From DATACQ01 sp036555515 (GTDB taxonomy: Bacteria; Desulfobacterota; Binatia; UBA9968), in assembly GCA_036555515.1 (NCBI GenBank), contig DATBLC010000362.1, positions 12,539 to 76,538 on the forward strand: DNA of 64,000 nucleotides, in the 5' to 3' direction. The stretch's first letter is position 1. The number at the start of each line of letters is the position of its first letter. The position numbers were made by a program, and so were the translations under genes. Below the pieces are notes generated by a model. It saw nothing but the letters and a program-made list of their open reading frames with translations. It was not told the origin of the DNA and did not search any database. Of the stretch, positions 26,639 through 35,797 are shown in pieces.

Positions 26639-27748
26639 TTGGCCGCGCCGGCTGGCAAAGATTATACGCCGTGGATTGCCCTCAGCCGCGTGAAGGGGCT
26701 GGGTTGCGCGAGTTTCAAAAAACTTGCCGCCCACTTTACCGATCCCACGGCGGCGTTGTCAGCGTCGCCTGCCGAATTGGGTATCGCGGGGCTGGACAAG
26801 GATGTGATCGAGGGTTTAGTGGGTTTTTCCGACTGGGCTCAGGCGGAGGCGGAGGTGCGCCGCGCCCGCGACGCTGGTGTTCGAATCGTGCCATTCATCG
26901 ATCCGGATTACCCGGCACGCTTGCGCGCCATTGCCGATCCGCCGCCGGTGCTTTACGTCAAGGGTGAGATTAACGCCGCAGACGAACGGGCGGTGGCTAT
27001 AGTCGGGTCGCGCAGCGCCAGTGATTACGGTCGCAGAGTGGCGCGGAACATTTGCCACGGACTTGCGTCTTTGGGTTTTACAGTGGTGAGCGGCATGGCA
27101 CGGGGCATCGACGGCACGGCCCATGAAACCGCGCTGGATGGCGGCGGTCGCACGATTGCGGTGTTGGGTAGCGGCGTGGATCGAATCTATCCCCCGGAGC
27201 ATGAGCGGTTGTCCCAGCGCATCAGCCGGCAGGGCGCGGTGATCTCCGAGTTGCCCTTAGGCACGCGCCCGGTGGCGTTTAACTTCCCGGCGCGCAACCG
27301 GCTCATTAGCGGCCTATCTCTGGGGGTGGTCGTGGTGGAAGCCACGGAAAAGAGCGGTTCCTTGATTACCGCCGCCCATGCCCTGGAACAGAACCGGGAA
27401 ATATTTGCCGTGCCTGGCGAGGTGGGCTCGAGCCGGAGCCGCGGCGCGCACCGGTTGATCCGCGAGGGCGCCAAATTGGTCGAAAACGCCGATGATATTA
27501 TCGAAGAGATTGCGCCCCAATTAGCGCGCCCCAAGGGTGCGGGCCGGCCGCAACGTGTTTTACCGCAAAATTGCGGCGACGACACGCGCAAGATTTTCGA
27601 CCTGTTCCAGGAACGCATTTTGCACATCGACGAGGTGATTGAGAGCAGCGGCCTGAGTTCGGCGCAAGTTTCGCGGATTCTCTTGGAGCTGGAGCTGCAG
27701 GGTTTTCTGAGGCAATTGCCGGGAAATCGTTACGCGGCTGAATATTGA
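26639..27748 (+). CDS. dprA: DNA-processing protein DprA
   Basis: About 369 residues. DprA loads RecA on incoming single-stranded DNA during natural transformation. An N-terminal helix-hairpin-helix region (WIALSRVKGLG) precedes the Rossmann core: VAIVGSRSASDYGRR, VSGMARGIDGTAHE, VLGSGVDRIYPPEH and FPARNRLISGLS. A C-terminal winged helix ends ..LRQLPGNRYAAEY. TTG 26639 is chosen because GGAGG (26626-26630) stands eight bases before it; a GTG at 26594 would add 15 residues but has no ribosome binding site. topA follows 37 bp later, the order seen in Firmicutes and deltaproteobacteria. Confidence 0.93.
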   Translation: MAAPAGKDYTPWIALSRVKGLGCASFKKLAAHFTDPTAALSASPAELGIAGLDKDVIEGLVGFSDWAQAEAEVRRARDAGVRIVPFIDPDYPARLRAIADPPPVLYVKGEINAADERAVAIVGSRSASDYGRRVARNICHGLASLGFTVVSGMARGIDGTAHETALDGGGRTIAVLGSGVDRIYPPEHERLSQRISRQGAVISELPLGTRPVAFNFPARNRLISGLSLGVVVVEATEKSGSLITAAHALEQNREIFAVPGEVGSSRSRGAHRLIREGAKLVENADDIIEEIAPQLARPKGAGRPQRVLPQNCGDDTRKIFDLFQERILHIDEVIESSGLSSAQVSRILLELELQGFLRQLPGNRYAAEY

Positions 27749-27785
27749 CCAAGTCTTAATCGATCGAAGGAAAGAATCGGTAGTC

Positions 27786-30140
27786 ATGGCAGCTAAAAAT
27801 CTAGTGATCGTAGAGTCTCCCGCCAAGGCCAAGACCTTGGGAAAATATTTGGGCCGGGAGTATCAAGTCAAAGCGTCGGTGGGACATGTCGTCGATCTGC
27901 CCAAGAGCAAGCTCGGCGTGGACGTTAAGAAGAACTTCGCGCCGGACTTTCACGTCATCCAGTCGAAGAAAAAGGTAATCGATGAGCTGAAAAAGGCGGC
28001 CAAGGGCAAGGAAAATATCTATCTTGCCTCCGACCCCGACCGCGAAGGCGAAGCCATCGCCTGGCATATCGCCGACCAGATCGCCAAGAACCATCGGCGC
28101 GTCCACCGCGTCCTGATCAACGAGATCACCAAAAGGGCGGTGCAAGAAGCGTTAGCGAATCCGCAGGAACTGGACCGAAACAAGTTCGACGCTCAGATCG
28201 CGCGCCGCGTTCTCGACCGCCTGGTCGGTTACAAGATCAGCCCGCTTTTGTGGAACAAGGTGCGCCGCGGCCTGAGCGCGGGGCGCGTGCAGTCGGTGGC
28301 GGTGCGGCTGGTTTGCGAGCGCGAGCGCGACATTCGTGCCTTTGAGGCGCAGGAGTACTGGTCTCTGACTGCGCAACTGGAAGGGCGTTTACCGCCGCCT
28401 TTTAGAGCGCGCCTGGTCGAGTGGCGCGGCCAGAGGGTCGACAACAAAAAGTTTCGTATTGAATCCGATCCGGCTGTTCAGGAGATCGTTAATGCGCTGA
28501 ACGGCGCGACCTGGGCGATCGGAGATGTGGAAAAGAAGGAACGGCGCCGTTACCCGACGCCGCCTTTCGTGACCAGCAAGCTGCAACAAGAGGCCGCGCG
28601 CAAGCTGGGCTTTCAACCCAAGCGCACCATGCAGCTCGCCCAGCACTTGTACGAAGGCGTGGAACTCGGCGACGAAGGTTCGGTCGGTTTGATTACCTAT
28701 ATGCGCACCGATTCCACGCGCGTCTCCGCTGACGCCCTGGGCGCGGTGCGCCAGCATATTGACAAACAATACGGCAAAAACTATTTGCCCGGCAAGCCCA
28801 ATACCTATCGTTCGAAAAAGGGCGCTCAGGACGCCCATGAGGCAATCCGGCCGACAGCGCTGGAATATACGCCGGAGCGGGTGCGCCGTTATCTCCGGCG
28901 CGATGCGTTTCAGCTCTATTCGCTTATCTGGGATCGCTTCGTCGCCAGCCAGATGGTGCCGGCGGTGTTCGACCAGACGGTCTTTGAGATTCCCGTGCGT
29001 GAAGCGCTGTTTCGCGCCACCGGGCAACAGATGAAATTCGACGGCTTCATGAAAGTCTATATAGAGGGGCGCGATGAGCGCGCGGCCCAAGCCAACGGCT
29101 CCGACGAAGAGAGCGAAGACGATACCCAGGACATGGAAGGCGTGCTGCCGGATTTGGACAAAGGCGACGCGCTCAAGCTCTTGGCGCTTGAGCCGCGGCA
29201 ACATTTTACCCAGCCGCCACCGCGCTACACGCAGGCATCGCTGATCAAGGAGCTGGACGAGAAAGGCATCGGCCGGCCTTCGACCTACGCCGCCATTATC
29301 TCTAACATTCTTGACCGCGAATATGTCGTGCAGGATGATCGGCGCGCGCTGGCGGCCACGGATCTGGGTTTTCTCGTCACCGATCTGCTGGTGGAAAGTT
29401 TTCCCGACATTCTCAACGTCGAGTTCACCGCCGGCATGGAAGACGAGCTGGATAAGATCGAAGAGGGTAAAGAACCCTGGACTAAGGCGATGAAGCGTTT
29501 TTATACGCCTTTCGAGCGCGATCTCAAGAAGGCCGAGAAGGAGATGCGCGATGTCAAACGGCAGGAAGTGCCGACGGACATCGCCTGCGAGAAATGTGGG
29601 TCGATGATGGTGGTCAAATGGGGGCGCAACGGCGAATTCCTGGCGTGCAAGGCCTATCCCGTCTGCAAGAGCACGAAAAATTTCAACCGTGATGATAAAG
29701 GCGAAATTACAGTGGCGGTGGAAGAGGAAGTCAACGAAAACTGCGAACAGTGCGGCCGGCCCATGGCGTTGCGCTGGGGTAAGTACGGCAAGTTTCTCGG
29801 TTGCAGCGGCTATCCCGAATGTAAGACCATTCGCCCGCTGCAAAAACCCGTCGACCTGGGCATCAAGTGTCCCGATTGCAAAGAGGGCGACATCAAGGAA
29901 AGAAAATCGCGCTGGGGCAAGGTCTTCTACGGTTGCGACCGCTACCCGGAATGCAAGTTCGCGTCGTGGGATAAGCCGGTGCCGGGTCCCTGTCCGGGCT
30001 GCGGTGATCCAATCTTGTTGGACAAAATTACCAAGCGCGCCGGTCACATCCGACGCTGCCGCCATAAAGAATGCGGCTATTCTATGCAGGTTGTTGAAAC
30101 GGCGTCGGACAACGCCCAACCGGCGGCGCCGTCCAGTTGA
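27786..30140 (+). CDS. topA: DNA topoisomerase I
   Basis: 784 residues, type IA topoisomerase that relaxes negative supercoils. The TOPRIM domain begins VIVESPAKAKTLGKYL and has SDPDREGEAIAW. The catalytic tyrosine is Tyr305 in ITYMRTDSTRVS. Four C-terminal zinc-ribbon-like units lie at about 600-784: CEKCG with CK, CEQCG with CK, CPDC with CK, and CPGCGDPILL with CRHKECG. ATG 27786 follows a GGAAAG region. It is flanked by dprA and trmFO. Confidence 0.97.
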   Translation: MAAKNLVIVESPAKAKTLGKYLGREYQVKASVGHVVDLPKSKLGVDVKKNFAPDFHVIQSKKKVIDELKKAAKGKENIYLASDPDREGEAIAWHIADQIAKNHRRVHRVLINEITKRAVQEALANPQELDRNKFDAQIARRVLDRLVGYKISPLLWNKVRRGLSAGRVQSVAVRLVCERERDIRAFEAQEYWSLTAQLEGRLPPPFRARLVEWRGQRVDNKKFRIESDPAVQEIVNALNGATWAIGDVEKKERRRYPTPPFVTSKLQQEAARKLGFQPKRTMQLAQHLYEGVELGDEGSVGLITYMRTDSTRVSADALGAVRQHIDKQYGKNYLPGKPNTYRSKKGAQDAHEAIRPTALEYTPERVRRYLRRDAFQLYSLIWDRFVASQMVPAVFDQTVFEIPVREALFRATGQQMKFDGFMKVYIEGRDERAAQANGSDEESEDDTQDMEGVLPDLDKGDALKLLALEPRQHFTQPPPRYTQASLIKELDEKGIGRPSTYAAIISNILDREYVVQDDRRALAATDLGFLVTDLLVESFPDILNVEFTAGMEDELDKIEEGKEPWTKAMKRFYTPFERDLKKAEKEMRDVKRQEVPTDIACEKCGSMMVVKWGRNGEFLACKAYPVCKSTKNFNRDDKGEITVAVEEEVNENCEQCGRPMALRWGKYGKFLGCSGYPECKTIRPLQKPVDLGIKCPDCKEGDIKERKSRWGKVFYGCDRYPECKFASWDKPVPGPCPGCGDPILLDKITKRAGHIRRCRHKECGYSMQVVETASDNAQPAAPSS

Positions 30141-30214
30141 GGCGTGGCTTCAGTGGATACCGGCTCATCGATTAATCGACACATGGTCTTTCCACGCAAG
30201 CAGTAGAGCGAGCA

Positions 30215-31582
30215 ATGACCAATACCGTGCGCGTGATCGGCGGCGGTTTGGCGGGCGCAGAAGCGGCCTATCAACTGGCGCGCCGCGGCGTGGCCGTGGA
30301 AATTTGCGAGATGCGCCCGGTGAGACAGACCGAAGCCCACGCCACCGGCGACTTCGGCGAACTGGTTTGCAGTAATTCACTGCGTTCTAATCTGCTCACC
30401 GCTCCCGCCGGTCTGTTAAAGGAAGAGATGCGTCGGCTCGGCTCCCTGGTGATCCGCGTCGCCGAAGCTAACCGGGTGCCCGCCGGATCCGCCTTAGCGG
30501 TGGACCGTGGCGGCTTCGCGCGCGCGCTGACTGCGGCGGTGGAAGTGCTGCCAATGATCAACGTCACTCGCCGGGAAGTGACCGAGATTCCTTCCGGCGT
30601 AGCGATTCTCGCAACCGGACCGCTCACGTCGCCGGCACTGTCATCAAAGCTTAGCGCCATGCTCGGCGAAGAACATCTGTATTTCTACGACGCGATCTCT
30701 CCCATCGTCACCGCGGAATCCATCGACATGACCGTGGCCTACCGCGCCGCGCGTTACGGTCGGGGCGATGAAGACTATGTCAATCTGCCTCTGAGCAAAG
30801 AGAAATATTTCCGTTTCGTCGAAGCGCTGCGCGCTGCGGCGAGGGTGGCGACCCATAGCTTTGAACGCTTCGTTCCCTTCGAGGGCTGTATGCCCATCGA
30901 GGAAATGGCGGACCGGGGCGCCGAGACGCTGGCTTTCGGCCCCATGCGCGCCGTCGGGCTAATTGACCCGCGTTCTGGTAAGCACCCCTACGCGGTGGTC
31001 CAGTTGCGCCAGGAGAACCGCGAGGGAACGCTCTATAATCTTGTCGGCTTTCAGACCAAGATGACCTATTCGGAACAACGCCGGGTTTTCGCGCTGATTC
31101 CGGGATTAGAGAACGCCGAATTCATCCGCCTGGGAAGTTTGCATCGTAACACTTTCATCAACGCGCCGGCGCATCTCGAGCCTACGCTCCAGTGGCGCCG
31201 GCGCCCAACGCTTTTTTTCGCTGGCCAAATGACCGGAGTCGAAGGTTATATCGAGTCCGCCGCCACCGGTCTTTTGGCGGGCGTCAATGCCGCGCGTCTA
31301 CTCGCCGGCCAGTCGCCCGTCGTGCCGCCGCCGACCACCGCGCTCGGAGCCCTGCTGCGCTACATCACTGATCGGGAGCGGAAGAGTTTTCAACCCATGA
31401 ACGTCAACTTCGGATTGCTGCCGCCGTTGGCGGAGCGGCTGCGCGGCAAAGCCAAAAAAGAATCCATGGCGGAGCGCGCGCTGGCGATGATGGATGCTTG
31501 GCTCAAAGAAACGGAGCAGGCTGCGGCCAATCTTGAATTCGCTGAGCCGAAACCCACCCTGTACAAGGTTACAGCGCCATGA
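30215..31582 (+). CDS. trmFO: Methylenetetrahydrofolate-tRNA (uracil-5-)-methyltransferase TrmFO
   Basis: 455 residues. It makes m5U54 in the tRNA T loop using methylenetetrahydrofolate and FADH2. FAD-binding motif VIGGGLAGAEAAYQLARRG is at residues 7-25. The catalytic cysteines fit Cys52 in VCSNSLRSN and Cys225 in FVPFEGCMPIEEMADRG. The terminal GVEGYIESAATGLLAG is typical. It overlaps the ppx/gppA gene by four bases (ATGA). TrmFO replaces the SAM-dependent TrmA of gamma-proteobacteria, a useful taxonomic clue. Confidence 0.96.
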   Translation: MTNTVRVIGGGLAGAEAAYQLARRGVAVEICEMRPVRQTEAHATGDFGELVCSNSLRSNLLTAPAGLLKEEMRRLGSLVIRVAEANRVPAGSALAVDRGGFARALTAAVEVLPMINVTRREVTEIPSGVAILATGPLTSPALSSKLSAMLGEEHLYFYDAISPIVTAESIDMTVAYRAARYGRGDEDYVNLPLSKEKYFRFVEALRAAARVATHSFERFVPFEGCMPIEEMADRGAETLAFGPMRAVGLIDPRSGKHPYAVVQLRQENREGTLYNLVGFQTKMTYSEQRRVFALIPGLENAEFIRLGSLHRNTFINAPAHLEPTLQWRRRPTLFFAGQMTGVEGYIESAATGLLAGVNAARLLAGQSPVVPPPTTALGALLRYITDRERKSFQPMNVNFGLLPPLAERLRGKAKKESMAERALAMMDAWLKETEQAAANLEFAEPKPTLYKVTAP

Positions 31583-32526
31583 GCGGCAGGCGCTGCGCCT
31601 TTATCGACATCGGCACTAACACAATTCTCTGTTTGATCGCTGAGTGCGGTGACGCCGGGGAGTTTTACGTATTGGACGATCTCGCGGAGATCGCCCGGTT
31701 GGGGCAGGGCGTTGATCAAACGCGCCGGATCAGCCATGCGGGCGAGGAACGAAGCGCCGCGATATTGCGCCGCTACCTGGCGAGATGCGCGCGGCTGGGC
31801 GTTCAGGAAATCGCGGCAGTGGGAACCAGCGCGCTTCGCGACGCCGAAAATAGCGGCGCGGTGCTTGAACGTTGGCATTGCGAGCTTGGGCTGAGCGTGC
31901 GGGTGATTTCCGGAGCGGAAGAAGCTGCATACTCTTTCTTGGCAGTGCGCCGGGGTCTTTCCCTCGCCGGACACGAAGTGCTGGTGATCGACATTGGCGG
32001 CGGTAGCACGGAGCTTATCCGCGGTAACGCTGCGGACGTATCCGAAGCCGTGAGCATCGATGTCGGCTCGGTGCGGCTGACGGAGCGATATCTTCATTCC
32101 GATCCGGTAACGCAACCGGAGTGCGATGTCATGGCCGCTGTCATTGACGCCGCCTTGGCGCCCATCGGCGATGCGTGGGCGCACGCTTTGCCAAAATTGA
32201 CGCTGGTGGGAATCGCCGGAACTTTTACGACTATGGCGGCGGTGGAAAAAAAGCTCGCTCAATACTCCCACGGCGAAGTGCATGGCAGCCTGCTTTCACT
32301 CGGCGAAGTTCGGCGTCAAATAGCAATCTATCAGGGCTTAACCGTCGAACAACGCAAGACCATACCGGGCTTACATCCGATGCGCGCCGACGTGATTCTC
32401 GCCGGCGCGTATCTGATCGAAAAAATCATGGTGCTTTTCGATACACTGCAAGCCATCGTCAGCGACCAGGGCGTGCGCTATGGTTTGCTATATCAACGGC
32501 TGGCGCTTGAAAAATCCGAGCCATAG
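31579..32526 (+). CDS. Ppx/GppA family phosphatase
   Basis: 315 residues of the actin/HSP70-like exopolyphosphatase and guanosine pentaphosphate phosphatase family. Phosphate-binding motifs: FIDIGTNTILCLIAE at the start and VIDIGGGSTELIRG near residue 137. It lacks the long C-terminal HD domain of E. coli Ppx/GppA, so it belongs to the short form. It would degrade polyphosphate or pppGpp. Translation is coupled to trmFO through the ATGA overlap. Confidence 0.9.
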   Translation: MSGRRCAFIDIGTNTILCLIAECGDAGEFYVLDDLAEIARLGQGVDQTRRISHAGEERSAAILRRYLARCARLGVQEIAAVGTSALRDAENSGAVLERWHCELGLSVRVISGAEEAAYSFLAVRRGLSLAGHEVLVIDIGGGSTELIRGNAADVSEAVSIDVGSVRLTERYLHSDPVTQPECDVMAAVIDAALAPIGDAWAHALPKLTLVGIAGTFTTMAAVEKKLAQYSHGEVHGSLLSLGEVRRQIAIYQGLTVEQRKTIPGLHPMRADVILAGAYLIEKIMVLFDTLQAIVSDQGVRYGLLYQRLALEKSEP

Positions 32527-32558
32527 TTGCCGTGTAAAAATATCGCGTGAAAAGTCTA

Positions 32559-32587
32559 TTGACATTGACTGCTGAATTCGGAATTAT
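32559..32587 (+). promoter_or_regulatory. Candidate promoter of the HU gene
   Basis: TTGACA (32559-32564, perfect), a 17-bp spacer and AATTAT (32582-32587). It lies 80 bp before the HU start codon. Confidence 0.6.
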
Positions 32588-32668
32588 CACGGACTGTTTC
32601 CGCGCTACGGAAAGAATTTGGCTTCAGGATATCAATCAACAGGGAAACCGGAAACGGAGGGTTTGGGG

Positions 32669-32938
32669 ATGACGAAGAGTGAACTGGTCGAGGCGGTCGC
32701 CAAGGCGGCCGACATCAGCAAGAATGCGGCCAACAGCGCCGTAGACGCGGCCTTCGAGAATATCGCCCGCGCGATTAGAAAAGAAAAGCGCGTTCAGGTG
32801 CCCAGTTTTGGAACCTTTACGGTGCGCTCACGCAAAGCGCATAAAGGCAGAGACCCGCAAACCGGTTCTACAATCAGCATCAAGGCGAGCAAAACCGTCG
32901 GATTCAAACCGGCGCCTACGCTCAAAAAGGGACTTTAG
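32669..32938 (+). CDS. HU family DNA-binding protein
   Basis: 89 residues, the normal size for a histone-like HU/IHF subunit that bends and compacts DNA as a dimer. It begins MTKSELVEAVAKAADISKN and contains the dimerisation segment and the DNA-binding arm region (VPSFGTFTVRSRKAHKGRD, then PQTGSTISIKASKTVGFKP). CGGAGGG lies seven bases before ATG 32669. A promoter upstream and a terminator downstream make it a one-gene unit. Confidence 0.94.
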   Translation: MTKSELVEAVAKAADISKNAANSAVDAAFENIARAIRKEKRVQVPSFGTFTVRSRKAHKGRDPQTGSTISIKASKTVGFKPAPTLKKGL

Positions 32939-32959
32939 ATTTCGTCGGCGATCATCGGC

Positions 32960-32990
32960 GGCCACCGCGGGCGACCGGGTGGCCTTTTTT
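32960..32990 (+). terminator. Rho-independent terminator of the HU gene
   Basis: GGCCACC (32960-32966) pairs with GGTGGCC (32978-32984), followed by TTTTTT. It lies 21 bp after the HU stop. Confidence 0.85.
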
Positions 32991-33070
32991 GTCGGTGAGC
33001 TTGATGAGCGCCGACGATGCACGTAAAATACATTGCGGCTCGAAAGCCGGAGCTTGATCAGGTAGCGAGC

Positions 33071-33988
33071 ATGTCACTTAAAACCGAGAAAATCTGGCTT
33101 GACGGAAAACTGGTCAACTGGGAGGACGCGAAGGTTCATGTGCTGGCGCACGGGCTACATTATGGCACCGGATACTTCGAAGGCATCCGGTGTTATGCCT
33201 TGGCGGATGGACGCTCCGCGGTATTTCGCCTCAGGAAGCATCTGCAGCGGCTTGCCGATTCAGGAAAAATTCTCGGCATTCCGCTGCCTTATTCCATCTC
33301 GGAACTTGAACAAGCGACGCTCGAAGTCATCCGCGTCAACAAGCTCAAAGAATGTTACATCCGACCTTTGGTGTTTCTCGGCCTCGGTGAAATGGGCGTG
33401 TACGCGCCCAACAATCCCGTCAATGTGTGTATAGCGGTTTGGCCCTGGGGCGCTTACCTCGGCGACGAAGGGTTGCGTAACGGCATCCGCACCAAAGTTT
33501 CTTCGTTTACGCGCCATCATGTGAACGTGATGATGACCAAAAGCAAAGCAACGGGAAATTATGTCAACTCGGTGCTCGCGAAGGCTGAAGTCAAAAAGGC
33601 GGGCTACGACGAAGCGATCATGCTCGACACAGAGGGTTATGTCTCCGAAGCGAGCGGCGAAAACATCTTTATCGTGCGCGATCGCAAGTTGAAAACTACG
33701 CCGCTGACTTCGATCTTGCCGGGGATCACCCGCGCGTCTGTTTTGACCATTCTGCGCGACAAAGGCTACGAAGTCGTCGAAGAACGCTTTACGCGGGACG
33801 AGCTGTACACGGCGGACGAGGCTTTTTTCACCGGGACGGCGGCGGAGTTGACGCCGATTCGCGAGGTCGATGACCGTCCGATTGGCGCCGGGAGCCGCGG
33901 CCCGATTACCGCGGATATTCAGCAGGCTTTCTTTGACGTGATTAAAGGCAAGGACGCGAGATACCAGAAGTGGCTGTCCTACGTGTGA
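33071..33988 (+). CDS. ilvE: Branched-chain amino acid aminotransferase
   Basis: 305 residues of fold-type IV PLP aminotransferase. It would transfer the amino group between glutamate and branched-chain 2-oxo acids. The start MSLKTEKIWLDGKLVNWEDA is typical; an ATG 18 codons earlier (33017) is less likely. The PLP lysine is Lys159 in KSKATGNYVNS. Further signatures are GYFEGIRCY, EASGENIFIV and FTGTAAELTPI. A short upstream gap contains the HU terminator, so it has its own promoter. Confidence 0.94.
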   Translation: MSLKTEKIWLDGKLVNWEDAKVHVLAHGLHYGTGYFEGIRCYALADGRSAVFRLRKHLQRLADSGKILGIPLPYSISELEQATLEVIRVNKLKECYIRPLVFLGLGEMGVYAPNNPVNVCIAVWPWGAYLGDEGLRNGIRTKVSSFTRHHVNVMMTKSKATGNYVNSVLAKAEVKKAGYDEAIMLDTEGYVSEASGENIFIVRDRKLKTTPLTSILPGITRASVLTILRDKGYEVVEERFTRDELYTADEAFFTGTAAELTPIREVDDRPIGAGSRGPITADIQQAFFDVIKGKDARYQKWLSYV

Positions 33989-34057
33989 GAGCATAACAAC
34001 GCTGCCGGGTGCGAACCATCGCTCCGGCGTGGTTAACCGCGTTCCAGTTATCCGTCA

Positions 34058-34429
34058 ATGGCTGAGAGCCGCGATCCGACGCTGCGCGTCACCATGTTGC
34101 CGCGCGATACCAACGCGCGGGGAACGATATTCGGCGGCGTGATTTTGAGCCATATCGACTTGGCGGGAGGTATTGTCGCGGCGCAACTCGGGTCGCGCAA
34201 TTTCGTTACCCGGGCGATGCACGAAGTCGACTTCATCGCGCCGGTTTACGTCGGTGATGTGGTCAGTTTATATGCCTCCGTGGTGAAGCGGGGAAGAACG
34301 TCAGTAACCGTAAGAATCGAAGTAGAAGCGGAACGATCCAAGGAACCGGGCACGAAATTCAAAGTCACCGCTGCCGAGGTGGTCTATGTCGCCGTGGACG
34401 ATAACGGGAAACCCGTGCCGATCGGCTGA
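34058..34429 (+). CDS. Hotdog-fold acyl-CoA thioesterase (YciA-like)
   Basis: 123 residues. The single hotdog domain has LPRDTNARGTIFGGVILSHI, the acyl-CoA thioesterase signature with the conserved Asn and the acidic residue on the following helix (HIDLAGG). HEVDFIAPVYVGDVVSL follows. It would hydrolyse acyl-CoA to free CoA in the cytoplasm. It stands between ilvE and a non-coding stretch. Confidence 0.88.
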   Translation: MAESRDPTLRVTMLPRDTNARGTIFGGVILSHIDLAGGIVAAQLGSRNFVTRAMHEVDFIAPVYVGDVVSLYASVVKRGRTSVTVRIEVEAERSKEPGTKFKVTAAEVVYVAVDDNGKPVPIG

Positions 34430-34435
34430 GCGATT

Positions 34436-34665
34436 TTTGAGCGCCTTAATCCTACTGTTGGTGTTTATCTCAAGAAAGCGCTTTCAATTAATGCCGGCGT
34501 GATCGTGAGCCGGCTCGAACTGGCGCGCAGCTAGGCGGCCACGGAAGGTTGGCCGTCGGCGCGGGAGCTGCTCAAGTCCATCGCCAAGATCCCAACAAGG
34601 TCTCCGACGACGCCAAACACAAACGAAAAGCCAAAGAAATGCTGGAAATGATCAGGGACCGCTAA
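34436..34665 (+). pseudogene. Possible decayed TPR-like gene fragment
   Basis: The frame reads FERLNPTVGVYLKKALSIN and then LELARS before a TAG. After a shift it reads VHRQDPNKVSDDAKHKRK and AKEMLEMIRDR before TAA 34663-34665. The pieces look like the tail of a tetratricopeptide protein but are too short and damaged for a firm call. Confidence 0.3.
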
Positions 34666-34683
34666 CCGCCGCGCCGGCCTACC

Positions 34684-34817
34684 GGTCCAAAGTTCAATGT
34701 TCAACGGCTTCGCCTGTTCAATGTTCAAAGTCCAGCCCACCTCTCAACCTTAAGACCTTGAACACGAAGGCGCCACTTTGAACCCGTTCGCTAAGCTCAG
34801 GGCGGGCCTGGAGCTTT
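34684..34817 (+). repeat. Phased 7-bp degenerate array
   Basis: Heptamers GGTCCAA, AGTTCAA, TGTTCAA, then TGTTCAA, TGTTCAA, AGTCCAG, later CTCAACC, TTAAGAC, CTTGAAC. The last 30 bp hold a fragment GTTCGCTAAGCTCAGGGC that resembles the palindromic repeat at 57061-57135. It stands directly upstream of phnD, so the phnD promoter must lie within or before it. Confidence 0.65.
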
Positions 34818-34870
34818 GAACGCATTAGCGTCTTACTAGTTCGATTTGCGCCTGCGGCAGGGTTTCAGTA

Positions 34871-35797
34871 ATGATGAAAGCCATGAACGCCTTATGCACG
34901 CGCTTTTTCATTCTGGCCCTGGCGCTGTTCGTGGTCAGTGGTTGTGGCAGGTCTACCTCGTCGTCAAAGGTTTTGCGGGTGGGCTTCGTACCCGCGGAAG
35001 ATGCCCAGCAGGTGATCCGAAACGCCCAGCCGCTGGTGGAGATTCTCCAAGAGAAACTCGGTATGGAAGTCCAGCCGTTCGTTGCCACCGACTATACCGG
35101 GGTAGTCGAAGCGCTGCGGGTTGGCAAACTCGACATTGCCTTTTTAACCCCGGCTTCCTACGTGCTGGCGAAAAGCGAGGCCAACGTGCGCGTGGCGCTC
35201 AAGTCCGAACGCAAAGGTTCGCCCTTTTACTACGCCGCGATCATCACCCGCGCCGATAGCGGCATAAAATCGCTCGAGGACTTGCGCGGCAAGGTCTTTG
35301 CCTTCGGCGATCCGCTGTCGACATCCGCGAACGTTTTTCCGCGCAAGCTGTTTCATGACAAGGGCATCGACCCGGTGCGGGACTTTAAGCAGATACTCTA
35401 TTCCGGCGGCCATGACGCAACCGTGCTCGCGGTGCTCAACCGCAAGGTAGATGCCGGCGCGACCTATGCCAACTCCACCGACGGCACCGATACCGCATGG
35501 GCGCGCTATTTGAGAAATCCCGATGACGTGAAAAAAATTCGCGCCATAGCCTATTCCGAGGCTATACCCGCCGACAATTTGGTCTTCAGCGGTCATCTTG
35601 AAGAACGGCTCGGCAAGCAGATCGAAGAAGTATTTGTCGAGTTAAGCAGCGATCCTCTGGGCAAGAAAATGCTTAGAGACCTTTATCAGATCGATGGCTT
35701 CGTCCCCGCCACGGACAAGGATTATGATTCCGTGCGCACGGCGTTCGCCATAGCGGGTATCCAGCTCAAGGACGCGCTCAAGAAAAAGCAGCCGTGA
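34871..35797 (+). CDS. phnD: Phosphonate-type ABC transporter substrate-binding lipoprotein PhnD
   Basis: 308 residues. Signal peptide with lipobox VVSGCGRS, so it is a lipid-anchored periplasmic protein. The PhnD/SsuA-like core begins LRVGFVPAEDAQQVIRNAQP and has VEALRVGKLDIAFLTPASYV, and GGHDATVLAVLNRKVDAGA. The family imports phosphonate, phosphite or phosphate esters. It overlaps phnC by four bases (GTGA). No C-P lyase or phosphonatase gene is in the window, so the true substrate is open. Confidence 0.93.
   Translation: MMKAMNALCTRFFILALALFVVSGCGRSTSSSKVLRVGFVPAEDAQQVIRNAQPLVEILQEKLGMEVQPFVATDYTGVVEALRVGKLDIAFLTPASYVLAKSEANVRVALKSERKGSPFYYAAIITRADSGIKSLEDLRGKVFAFGDPLSTSANVFPRKLFHDKGIDPVRDFKQILYSGGHDATVLAVLNRKVDAGATYANSTDGTDTAWARYLRNPDDVKKIRAIAYSEAIPADNLVFSGHLEERLGKQIEEVFVELSSDPLGKKMLRDLYQIDGFVPATDKDYDSVRTAFAIAGIQLKDALKKKQP

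Noticed and set aside
28389..30119. 576-residue open frame on the minus strand inside topA
   Set aside because: It is fully antisense to a complete topoisomerase I gene, is rich in repeated hydrophobic/His composition caused by the GC skew of the true codons, and has no family motif.
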